Assembly: GCA_003820635.1 (NCBI GenBank)
Contig: RPOS01000179.1
Span: forward strand, 1-5,521
Reading direction: 5' to 3'
From: Verrucomicrobiaceae bacterium
Lineage (GTDB): Bacteria > Verrucomicrobiota > Verrucomicrobiae > Verrucomicrobiales > Akkermansiaceae
DNA length: 5,521 nt
Every line of letters begins with the position of its first letter. Position 1 is the stretch's first letter. The notes under the pieces were generated by a model. The model had not been told where the DNA came from and searched no databases. It was given only the letters and a program-made list of their open reading frames with translations. This document shows, piece by piece, positions 1 through 5,521 of the stretch. The position numbers and the translations under genes were made by a program.

Positions 1-17
1 ATTTCAAATTTCCAGCC

Positions 18-1025
18 ATGCACACGCTCCACCGCCGCCTTGGATGGACCTTGGTGGGGCTTTCACTGGCGCTCCATCTCGTCACGGTTTTCTGCTACTC
101 GCGGCAACCGGACCGTTTCGCGGCCTTCAGCGTGTTGCCCATCTGGGTCTGGGGCGGCATCGGACTGCTGCTTTGCATGGTGGCGTTTTATTTCCTGCGT
201 GCCTCGCTCTCGCTCGTGATGACCGCGGTGTGGGCGGTCACCCTGCTGGTGGGGGCCGATGAGGCCCGCGTGCTCGCCAATTTCGGAAAATCCAAACCCC
301 AGCCAGGAGCCGCCGCACCGCATCAAGGGGCGCCCGTCCTGCGGGTGGCCACCCTCAATTGCGCGCTCTTCCGCTACGGGGATCCCGCGCCGGATATCGC
401 CGCGTGGCAGCCGGACATTGTCTTGCTGCAAGATTCCTATCCACACCATGTCCGCCTCGTGGCGGATGCGCTCTACGGTGGCCGCGGCGATTACCGCTGT
501 CACACCACTTCCAAGGGTGGTGTGGGCATCGCAACCCGCTGGAAAATCCAGCGGGAAGTCCGCAACCCCGGCCTGCGCAGCCAGCAAGTGACCATCGAAA
601 TGCCCGACGGCAGGACTTTGGAAATCATCAACGTCCATTTGCTGACCGCCGCCACGGACCTCACGTTCTGGCACCGCCACGCCTGGCGCGAGCACCGGGT
701 CAACCGCGCCATCCGTCAAAGGGAGCTCGCCACCGTCCGGCAGGTGTTGGAACAAACCACCAACTTCCCCAACACGCCCACCTTGTTAGGCGGCGATTTC
801 AACGCCAGTGCCACGGATGTGGTGCACCGCCAGCTTGCCGCGGATTTCATCGATGCCTTCGCCACCGCCGGCACCGGCTGGGGTAACACCTATCAGCGCC
901 GGTTCCCGATCCTGCGGATCGACCAAATCCACAGCACGCGGCACTTTTCCCCTGTGCGCTGCCGCACCGTCACCACCCGTCACAGCGACCACCGCATGGT
1001 CGTGGCGGATTTCATCGTGAGGTAG
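18..1025 (+). CDS. Membrane-anchored endonuclease/exonuclease/phosphatase (EEP) family protein
   Basis: The 335-residue product has hydrophobic stretches at about residues 8-27, 40-60 and 64-80, followed by an EEP (DNase I-like) domain from about residue 107 to the end. The EEP motifs appear in order: RVATLNC (N114), DIVLLQD (D139, where the family normally has Glu), INVHLL (H207), GGDFNAS (D260, N262), RIDQIHS (D302) and the terminal SDHRMV (S323, D324, H325). The family cleaves phosphodiester or phosphomonoester bonds using a divalent metal. The substrate here (nucleic acid, phospholipid headgroup or other) cannot be told. The layout of N-terminal membrane helices plus an EEP domain is common in bacteria and probably places the domain on the periplasmic side. 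The ATG at 18 is the first in-window start, just after an AT-rich stretch, with no Shine-Dalgarno sequence. The frame is open to the window edge, so a start further upstream cannot be excluded. It converges on glgA. Confidence 0.88.
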   Translation: MHTLHRRLGWTLVGLSLALHLVTVFCYSRQPDRFAAFSVLPIWVWGGIGLLLCMVAFYFLRASLSLVMTAVWAVTLLVGADEARVLANFGKSKPQPGAAAPHQGAPVLRVATLNCALFRYGDPAPDIAAWQPDIVLLQDSYPHHVRLVADALYGGRGDYRCHTTSKGGVGIATRWKIQREVRNPGLRSQQVTIEMPDGRTLEIINVHLLTAATDLTFWHRHAWREHRVNRAIRQRELATVRQVLEQTTNFPNTPTLLGGDFNASATDVVHRQLAADFIDAFATAGTGWGNTYQRRFPILRIDQIHSTRHFSPVRCRTVTTRHSDHRMVVADFIVR

Positions 1026-1049
1026 CGGATTGCGGCTACACGCCTTTTT
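1022..1049 (+). terminator. Weak candidate terminator between convergent genes
   Basis: A 5-bp inverted repeat, GTAGC (1022-1026) and GCTAC (1035-1039), has an 8-nt loop and is followed after five bases by TTTTT (1045-1049). The arms contain the TAG stop of the EEP gene and the stop of glgA on the opposite strand, so part of the symmetry comes simply from two facing stop codons. The stem is short and the T-run is not directly attached, so this is weak support for termination of the EEP transcript. Confidence 0.2.
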
Positions 1050-2607
1050 CCACGGCTTCGGCGATGGCCTTGATGGTTTCCCCGGATTCGGTTTCCACCA
1101 GCGGCCGCTCGAGCATGTCCTCGTAGATCTCGATGTAGCGGCGCGCCACCTCCTTGTGGCTGAACTCCTGCGCGCTCTCGATCATCACCCGGCTCAGCTC
1201 CCGCTCGCGGACTTCCGTAGGCAGCGCGTGGAATTCCATCGCGCGGTCGATCGCCCAGCGCAGCCCGTCGGAACTGTAATGGTCGAAACGGAAACCGTTG
1301 CCCTTCGAGTGCTCCGCATCAAGCTGGCGGATCGTGTCATAGAGTCCGCCGGTGGCGTGGACCACCGGCAGCGAGCCGTAAAGCGGCGAGGTCATCTGCG
1401 GCAGCCCGCAGGGCTCGAAGAGCGAGGGCATGAGCATGAAGTCCGAGGCCGCGTAGGCCAGGCGCGAGAGCCGCTCGTCGAAATCCACCACCGAGACGCG
1501 CTCGTGCAGGTCGAAGGCGGCGACGATCTGCTCGAAAAACTGCTGGTGCGGGCCGTTGGCCACCACCACCACTTGGAGATCGCGGTGCCAGTAGTCGGAA
1601 ACGATCTGATAGAGAATATCGGTGAGCAGTTGCGGGCCTTTCTGAACGGGATCGAGCCGCGAGGGCCAGAAGAAGACAGGCGCGTTTGCATCCTGCTTGA
1701 GCTGGAGTTCGCGCTGGAGTGCGAGCTTGTTGGCGGCCTTTCCTTCCAGCACATCCTTGGCGGTGAAATTGCGCACCAGCGCGTCATCGGTGGCCGGATC
1801 GTAGGAAACATCCGGCGCGTTGAGGATGCCGGCCGAGCAACCGGCGAAGTATTTGTTTCGCAGCTCGGCACGCACCGAATCCGGCACCACCGAGTGCCAG
1901 CCCTCGACGATTTCCCACAGGAAACGCGGGCTCACGGTGTTGATGTAGTGGGCGGCGAAAATGCCGGAGGTCAGCAGGTCCACCGGCACATGGGAGCGGG
2001 CGTGGTCGTAATTCCCGGGCGTCCCGCAGAAATAGAGATTCATCCAGAACTCCGCGGCATCGATGCCGAACTCTTCGATTTGCGCCAGCGACACCTGCCG
2101 CGTGTGGATGTTGTGCACGGTGAACAGGCTCTTGATCCCACGCCGCCGCGCCATGCCCGGAATCAGCGCCGTCATCCAGTCGTTGCAGTGGATCAGGTCC
2201 GGCCGCACGCGTGGGATGATGTGGTTGATGACCTCCCGCTGGAACACCAGCGCGATGCGCATCGATTCCTCCGAGTAGTTGCTGTAAACCTGCTCGCGGT
2301 AGTAGAAAATCCGGTCCTCCGCCAAGTGGATGTGGGAATCCGGCAGCACCTCATGATATTTTCTCAACTCCTTGTCGTGGAGATTGAAGACATCGCCTTG
2401 GAACATCCGCCGGTAGTTTGGCAGCGCCACGTGCACGTCCGCACCGAGCTCGAAGAGCGCGGAAACCAGCGAGGCCGAGACGTCCGCCAAGCCACCCGCC
2501 TTGGCGGACATGCGCTGCGTCATGTTTCCCATCCCCTGCGGCAGATAGGTAATCTCCGGAGTGACGATCAGGATCCGGGGCTTGCTTGGCTTGACTTTGG
2601 CAGACAT
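1036..2607 (-). CDS. glgA: Glycogen/starch synthase, GT5 family
   Basis: This 523-residue protein is a GT-B-fold glycosyltransferase of family GT5, which transfers glucose from a nucleotide sugar (usually ADP-glucose in bacteria) to the non-reducing end of alpha-1,4-glucan in the cytoplasm. Visible motifs are KAGGLADV (36-43, the family KTGGLADV acceptor/donor loop), CNDWMTAL (141-148), FTVHN (162-166), NTVSPRF (223-229), SRLDPVQKG (316-324, with the Arg and Lys that bind the sugar-nucleotide phosphates), FEPCGLPQ (397-404, catalytic-site Glu398) and ATGGLYDT (418-425). The length is slightly above the usual 470-490 residues. Part of the excess is an insertion at about residues 20-34, between the first beta strand and the GGL loop. 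The usual GILNGID...WNP segment reads GILNAPDVSYDP. The ATG at 2607 lies directly before the first beta strand, and no Shine-Dalgarno sequence is seen. It may be cotranscribed with the upstream NUDIX gene. Confidence 0.93.
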   Translation of the reverse strand: MSAKVKPSKPRILIVTPEITYLPQGMGNMTQRMSAKAGGLADVSASLVSALFELGADVHVALPNYRRMFQGDVFNLHDKELRKYHEVLPDSHIHLAEDRIFYYREQVYSNYSEESMRIALVFQREVINHIIPRVRPDLIHCNDWMTALIPGMARRRGIKSLFTVHNIHTRQVSLAQIEEFGIDAAEFWMNLYFCGTPGNYDHARSHVPVDLLTSGIFAAHYINTVSPRFLWEIVEGWHSVVPDSVRAELRNKYFAGCSAGILNAPDVSYDPATDDALVRNFTAKDVLEGKAANKLALQRELQLKQDANAPVFFWPSRLDPVQKGPQLLTDILYQIVSDYWHRDLQVVVVANGPHQQFFEQIVAAFDLHERVSVVDFDERLSRLAYAASDFMLMPSLFEPCGLPQMTSPLYGSLPVVHATGGLYDTIRQLDAEHSKGNGFRFDHYSSDGLRWAIDRAMEFHALPTEVRERELSRVMIESAQEFSHKEVARRYIEIYEDMLERPLVETESGETIKAIAEAVEKGV

Positions 2608-2720
2608 CGGTTGGAGGGGACGTTAGGGGAAAAGCATCTGAAGGCAGCTTGGGCAAATCCCGTGCCAGCTGCCACACCAATCTTTTAATTGGCGAAAAAT
2701 CTTTGCTCCCAAGGGGCTCA
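2608..2720 (-). promoter_or_regulatory. glgA leader / intergenic region with two inverted repeats
   Basis: This 113-bp gap between the NUDIX stop and the glgA start holds two inverted repeats. The first is GGCAGCT (2643-2649) with AGCTGCC (2667-2673), which can add three inner GGC/GCC pairs. The second is CCAAT (2677-2681) with ATTGG (2688-2692), in the AT-rich stretch 2679-2705. Neither is followed by a clean T-run on the minus strand. The AT-rich part is the most likely place for a glgA promoter, but I see no good -35/-10 pair. A leader structure or binding site is possible and unproven. Confidence 0.25.
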
Positions 2721-3344
2721 TCAAAACCTGCCCTCCGCCAGATGCCGGATGCAGAATTGCGACCAGGTTTCCAAATCCCCGAAGCGCGCGCCATTGAGCT
2801 CCGCCAGCGGCATGAAGTCCAAATCCGCCAGTGCCTCCTCGCGGGACGTGACTGCGGCGGACTTCAGCTCCACCAAATGCACGATCCCGAGGTGCACCTG
2901 GCCCACCGGGTTGGAATCATCATTGAGCAGCGCGATGATGCGGTGCCCGTGCTCCTCCGGAAGATCCAGCTCCTCCTCGATCTCACGGGTCACGGCGGCG
3001 TGATAGGCGCCCGGCCCGGTCTTGCCGCCGCCGGTATCCACCGGGTTCACATGGCCGCCCACGCCGACCGAAATTTTCGCGTGCAAGCGGCTTTCGCCAC
3101 CCGATTTCCCGCGAGTGTAGTGCAGGATCCGGTCGCCGCAGCGGAACACGCAATAAGGGATCAACTGCTTGTGCGACGGGTCCTCCTCGGCTGCCGCCCG
3201 GTCCATGAAAAAATGATTCGCCGGATCCAGCAGACGGGCCACCGCCGCGTCCAGGCCTTCCGTCCGGATGCCCTCAAAGGTTCCGATTTCATCCAACAGC
3301 GCCCGTGGCACCACCAGCACTTGCTCGCCCGCGTATTTCGACAT
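2721..3344 (-). CDS. NUDIX hydrolase, predicted phosphoesterase (MutT family)
   Basis: The 207-residue product resembles the bacterial group annotated as 'predicted phosphoesterase (MutT family)'. It shows the N-terminal QVLVVPRALL (8-17), then AEEDPSHKQLIPYCVFR (52-68), then GVGGHVNP (94-101) and the NUDIX core REIEEEL (120-126), whose Glu residues normally bind the Mg ions. NUDIX enzymes split nucleoside diphosphates linked to another group; the substrate here is unknown. The box is imperfect: against Gx5Ex7REUxEExGU, the first Glu position is Gly112 and the last Gly is Asp127. I chose the ATG at 3344 because family similarity begins right there (MSKYAGEQVLVV). In-frame ATGs at 3356 and 3425 would only add an unlike, probably noncoding extension. 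No Shine-Dalgarno sequence is seen at any of them. It lies 113 bp upstream of glgA and may share its transcript. Confidence 0.87.
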   Translation of the reverse strand: MSKYAGEQVLVVPRALLDEIGTFEGIRTEGLDAAVARLLDPANHFFMDRAAAEEDPSHKQLIPYCVFRCGDRILHYTRGKSGGESRLHAKISVGVGGHVNPVDTGGGKTGPGAYHAAVTREIEEELDLPEEHGHRIIALLNDDSNPVGQVHLGIVHLVELKSAAVTSREEALADLDFMPLAELNGARFGDLETWSQFCIRHLAEGRF

Positions 3345-3441
3345 GCGCCGGAGCATAGTGCCCGCCACCCGCTGGCAAAGTGAATTGTGAGGCGGACCCT
3401 CTTCTGCACCCAACCGCCCTGCCAATCAGGCATTCCCGGCA

Positions 3442-3463
3442 CACGCGATCACGTGATTCCGTG
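3442..3463. promoter_or_regulatory. Palindromic candidate operator between divergent genes
   Basis: ATCACGTGAT (3448-3457) is a perfect 10-bp palindrome. It is flanked two bases out on each side by CACG (3442-3445) and CGTG (3460-3463), giving 18 symmetric positions out of 22. It sits between the divergent NUDIX gene (start 3344) and the small membrane protein gene (start 3542), about 98 bp and 79 bp from them, which suits a dimeric repressor or activator site. No cognate regulator is visible. The rest of the 197-bp intergenic region shows only a small TCCGG/CCGGA inverted repeat (3503-3515). Confidence 0.3.
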
Positions 3464-3541
3464 CGTCCGCTTTTGTGGCATGCTTCTGCTGTCTTCAGAT
3501 CTTCCGGATCCCGGACGCAAACTCAACCCACACCACCAGTC

Positions 3542-4030
3542 ATGAAACGGTCCCCTACCCTCACCGTTCTGGCAGCGCTGCTCAGCCTCGCCGCCATCAC
3601 CGCCGCATCCGCCCAGAACCTGCCGGCCTCCATGGCCTACTCATCCTCGGCCCTCGTCCGCGGCACCTCCACGGACGCGGGGCAGAAACTTCTCATCGCC
3701 GGCAACAGCCTTGGTTTGGAAAGTCACGCTGGTTTCGATTTGAGCATAATCCCGTCCACGCCGGGCTCGGCTGTCCGCAATTCCAGAATTCCATCCACCG
3801 CCAAATCCGCTCCGGCCCCTGCCGTGCCGACCGGTGAAAGAGCCGCTCTGGCGGACAGCACAACCAGCACCGGGCACTCGAAACTCGGCCGCTCCGTCGC
3901 ACTGCTGGGAGTGCTCACCATCGCCTATCTGGCCAGCCGCAAGCGCTCGAATCCAAGGATGCACGGCGATATTTCCGAACTGCGAAATTTCCCGAAAAAA
4001 CGTCTTGCCCACCGCGAGGCCCGCGCCTAA
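3542..4030 (+). CDS. Small predicted secreted / single-pass membrane protein of unknown function
   Basis: I do not recognise this 162-residue protein. It begins with a clear Sec signal peptide: a basic start (MKR), a hydrophobic core (TVLAALLSLAAITA, 8-21) and a likely signal peptidase I site ASA/Q after residue 24. The mature part is rich in Ser, Ala, Thr and Pro (residues 25-114), with no catalytic motif seen. A second hydrophobic helix (about 116-131, RSVALLGVLTIAYLAS) is followed by a basic tail of about 30 residues (SRKRSNPR... to KKRLAHREARA). The predicted topology is a short periplasmic domain tethered by one helix with a cytoplasmic basic tail. The helix plus Arg/Lys end recalls PEP-CTERM-type sorting signals, but there is no PEP motif and the tail is too long. 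The frame is open back to 3380, yet the signal peptide fixes the start at 3542. No Shine-Dalgarno sequence is seen. The stop lies 19 bp before the tRNA. Confidence 0.65.
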   Translation: MKRSPTLTVLAALLSLAAITAASAQNLPASMAYSSSALVRGTSTDAGQKLLIAGNSLGLESHAGFDLSIIPSTPGSAVRNSRIPSTAKSAPAPAVPTGERAALADSTTSTGHSKLGRSVALLGVLTIAYLASRKRSNPRMHGDISELRNFPKKRLAHREARA

Positions 4031-4049
4031 ACCTCCGCCCCACCCGCAA

Positions 4050-4122
4050 GGGGCGTTAGCTCAGTTGGTAGAGCACTTGCATGGCATGCAAGGGGTCAGC
4101 GGTTCGAATCCGCTACGCTCCA
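4050..4122 (+). tRNA. tRNA-Ala (anticodon GGC)
   Basis: The full cloverleaf can be drawn. The acceptor GGGGCGT (4050-4056) pairs with ACGCTCC (4115-4121) and includes the G3:U70 wobble that identifies alanine tRNAs. The D arm is GCTC/GAGC with loop AGTTGGTA. The anticodon stem CTTGC/GCAAG holds loop ATGGCAT, giving anticodon GGC at 4083-4085. A 5-nt variable region is followed by the T arm AGCGG/CCGCT around TTCGAAT. The discriminator is A4122. The CCA end is not encoded (the next bases are CTT), so it must be added after transcription. It starts 19 bp after the preceding gene's stop and could be transcribed with it. Confidence 0.97.
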
Positions 4123-4124
4123 CT

Positions 4125-4601
4125 TTCCTTGAAGGTTTCATTTTCCCGGCCCGGGCGGCGCTCAATCCGCCGATCTTCAGGCCGCATTTCCATGTCGAGC
4201 TGGAGCTCAACCTGCTGGTGCAATTACTGGCGCGCCTGCCGCCATGGCACGGCCCTGCCGGCGGCCGTGGGCCTGCATCCGGCCATCGAAAAAGCGCTGG
4301 CCTGCCTCAACGACGATCCCACGGATGATCTGCGCGCGGTGGCAGCCGTTGCGGAGTGAGCACCGCCTATCTCAGCCGCCTGTTTCATATACAGGTGGGC
4401 ACGCCCATGAACCGCTATCGCAATTCCGTGCGGCTGGCGCGTTTCATGAACCTCTACCGCGCCGGCGGCAAGGGCACGAAAATGCTCGCCGCCGCCTACG
4501 ATGCGTAATTCGGCAGTTATGCGCGTTTTTTCAAAGTCTTGAGCGAGACTTACGGCCACGGCCCGCGGGAGTTTCTCGGCAGCGGGGATCAATCGCCTTG
4601 A
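4125..4601 (+). pseudogene. Degraded AraC-family transcriptional regulator
   Basis: Pieces of one AraC-type protein lie in order in two frames. From 4125 the frame reads into FRPHFHVELELNLLV (4179-4220), like the first strands of an AraC cupin sensor domain (HxHxxxELN). The rest of that domain is missing: the sequence passes to a short linker and then, in another frame, LHPAIEKALACLNDDP (from 4273) and the first HTH (LRAVAAVAE), ending at TGA 4357-4359. The first frame resumes at 4356 with VSTAYLSRLF, VRLARFMNLYRAGGKG and AAAYDA. It hits TAA at 4506-4508 where the family has Gly (A-G-F-G-S-Y), then continues FGSYARFFKVLSETYGHGPREFLG to TGA 4599-4601. The frame change at 4356 fits loss of one base. 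An intact protein would be about twice this size. No start codon is seen; the remnant begins at the tRNA 3' end. It is unlikely to encode a working regulator. Confidence 0.85.
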
Positions 4602-4604
4602 TCC
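4586..4604. repeat. Perfect inverted repeat just upstream of rnhC
   Basis: GGATCAA (4586-4592) and TTGATCC (4598-4604) form a perfect 7-bp stem with a 5-nt loop (TCGCC). It spans the stop of the AraC remnant and ends three bases before the rnhC ATG. No T-run follows, so it does not look like an intrinsic terminator. It could be a protein-binding site, or a hairpin that hides the ribosome entry region of rnhC. Confidence 0.45.
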
Positions 4605-4607
4605 GTC

Positions 4608-5521
4608 ATGCGGAAAGCGGAAACCTGCCGCAGCGTGACCAGCTACACCCATGCACTCACTCCGGGCCAGGCGGACCAACTCCGCCGCGTGCTTCAGAAC
4701 CAGGGCTACGATTTTGAAAACAAACCCCACGCCGTGTTTTCGGCGCGCAAGGGCAAGCTGAACGTCACGGTCTATCAGAAAGGTCCGAAGGTGCTGGTGC
4801 AGGGCAAGGACACGGAGGACTTCGTGCGCTTCACGCTGGAGCCGGAGGTGCTCGGCGAGGCGAAGCTCGGCTATGAGGAAATCCTGGAGCCGGACAAGTT
4901 CGAGCCGCACTTCGGCATCGATGAGAGCGGCAAGGGCGACTATTTCGGTCCGCTGGTGATCGCCGGGGTTTTCACGGATGCGGCGGTCGCCCGCAGCTTG
5001 ATCGCCGCCGGCATCATGGATTCCAAGCGAGTCACCAGCGCCGCGCGCATCCGGCAACTCGCCGCGGCGATCCGCTCCACGCCCGGCTGCACCAGCGAGG
5101 TCGTTTCCATCGGCCCGGAGCGCTACAATGAAATGCACGACTCCTTCGGCAACCTCAACCGCCTGCTCGCCTGGGGCCATGCCCGGGTGATCGAAAAACT
5201 CGCCGCCGCCCGCCCGGATTGCCCGCGCGCGCTCAGCGACCAGTTCGCCCGGCCGGAAGTCCTCCAGCGCGCACTGCGCGAAAAGGGCCTCACCCTCACA
5301 CTCGAACAACGCACCAAGGGCGAGTCCGACACCGCGGTGGCCGCCGCATCCATCCTTGCCCGCGAGCGCTTCATCGACTGGATGGACAAGACCTCCGCCG
5401 CCTGCGGCGTGAAACTGCCGCTCGGAGCCTCCGCCGCAGTCGTGGCCGCCGCGCGCGAACTGGTGGCCCGTCACGGGCGCGACGCACTCGGCAGGACGGC
5501 CAAACTCCATTTCCGCACCAC
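4608..5521 (+). CDS. rnhC: Ribonuclease HIII (3' end beyond the window)
   Basis: 304 codons are visible with no stop; family members have about 300-310 residues, so only a few C-terminal residues are missing. RNase HIII cleaves the RNA strand of RNA/DNA hybrids in the cytoplasm, acting in replication and R-loop removal. The N-terminal part (about 11-95, from TSYTHALTPGQADQL through LNVTVYQKGPKVLVQGK to FTLEPEVLG) matches the TBP-like substrate-binding domain that separates HIII from HII. The catalytic domain begins with GIDESGKGDYFGPLV (103-117; acidic D105, E106), then MDSKRVT (137-143), NLNRLLAWGHARVIE, ALSDQFA (D211) and QRTKGESDTAVAAASILAR (E239, the probable fourth acidic residue), ending near AKLHFRT. 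The ATG at 4608 is the only ATG between the upstream in-frame stop (4599-4601) and the TSYT segment; a GTG at 4635 is the alternative. No Shine-Dalgarno sequence is seen. Confidence 0.93.
   Translation, partial: MRKAETCRSVTSYTHALTPGQADQLRRVLQNQGYDFENKPHAVFSARKGKLNVTVYQKGPKVLVQGKDTEDFVRFTLEPEVLGEAKLGYEEILEPDKFEPHFGIDESGKGDYFGPLVIAGVFTDAAVARSLIAAGIMDSKRVTSAARIRQLAAAIRSTPGCTSEVVSIGPERYNEMHDSFGNLNRLLAWGHARVIEKLAAARPDCPRALSDQFARPEVLQRALREKGLTLTLEQRTKGESDTAVAAASILARERFIDWMDKTSAACGVKLPLGASAAVVAAARELVARHGRDALGRTAKLHFRT

Noticed and set aside
1030..2688. A 552-codon open frame on the plus strand opposite glgA
   Set aside because: Its product is rich in His, Arg and Val with no recognisable domain, and the minus strand carries every GT5 motif. 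Long antisense frames without stops are common in GC-rich genes.
3352..3378. Possible sigma-70 promoter for the NUDIX gene on the minus strand (TTGCCA, then TATGCT)
   Set aside because: The spacer is only 15 bases and the -10 element would sit almost on the start codon, requiring a leaderless message; too weak to annotate.
2649..3383. A 244-codon open frame on the plus strand opposite the NUDIX gene
   Set aside because: No recognisable protein features; the minus-strand product matches a known family along its length.
3345..3425. N-terminal extension of the NUDIX protein to the ATG at 3425
   Set aside because: The added residues do not resemble the family, whose similarity begins at the ATG at 3344.
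3380..3541. N-terminal extension of the small envelope protein from an ATG at 3380
   Set aside because: The extension would bury a well-formed signal peptide starting at 3542 and would overlap the divergent promoter region.
4224..5510. A 428-codon open frame on the minus strand opposite the AraC remnant and rnhC
   Set aside because: It spans two unrelated plus-strand coding stretches and shows no domain; the plus-strand RNase HIII motifs are clear.
1..5521. CRISPR array, insertion sequence ends, or toxin-antitoxin or defence genes
   Set aside because: No regularly spaced direct repeats, transposase fragments or recognisable defence domains were seen on either strand.

Overview
This is a GC-rich bacterial chromosomal window. 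It holds four intact or nearly intact protein genes, one small unrecognised envelope protein, one tRNA gene and one decayed regulator gene. The style of the proteins (a divergent GT5 glycogen synthase, an RNase HIII, an AraC-type HTH ending in an 'RLxRFxxLY...AGFGSYxxFFKV'-like pattern) and the lack of Shine-Dalgarno sequences before most starts suggest a member of the Verrucomicrobiota, perhaps near Luteolibacter or its relatives. That placement is recalled from family resemblance and was not tested.

Layout: (1) 18-1025, plus strand: a membrane-anchored endonuclease/exonuclease/phosphatase (EEP) family protein. (2) 1036-2607, minus strand: glycogen/starch synthase (glgA), convergent with the EEP gene and only 10 bp from it. 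(3) 2721-3344, minus strand: a NUDIX-fold hydrolase of the 'predicted phosphoesterase (MutT family)' kind, 113 bp upstream of glgA and codirectional with it. (4) 3345-3541: a divergent intergenic region with a 10-bp perfect palindrome. (5) 3542-4030, plus strand: a small secreted or inner-membrane protein of unknown function. (6) 4050-4122, plus strand: tRNA-Ala with anticodon GGC. (7) 4125-4601, plus strand: remnant of an AraC-family regulator, with most of the cupin domain lost, reading-frame changes and an in-frame stop inside the second HTH. (8) 4608 to the window end, plus strand: ribonuclease HIII (rnhC), cut off by the window edge a few residues before its expected C-terminus.

The genes look like ordinary housekeeping and metabolic neighbours, not one pathway. 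GlgA makes alpha-1,4-glucan, the NUDIX protein probably hydrolyses a nucleoside-diphosphate-linked compound, and RNase HIII removes RNA from RNA/DNA hybrids. No functional link between them is evident beyond a possible NUDIX-glgA transcription unit. I found no convincing sign of a new multi-gene system. The best leads are the regulator remnant directly abutting the tRNA 3' end, a hairpin right before the rnhC start, active-site departures in the EEP, GT5 and NUDIX proteins, and the palindrome between the divergent genes.
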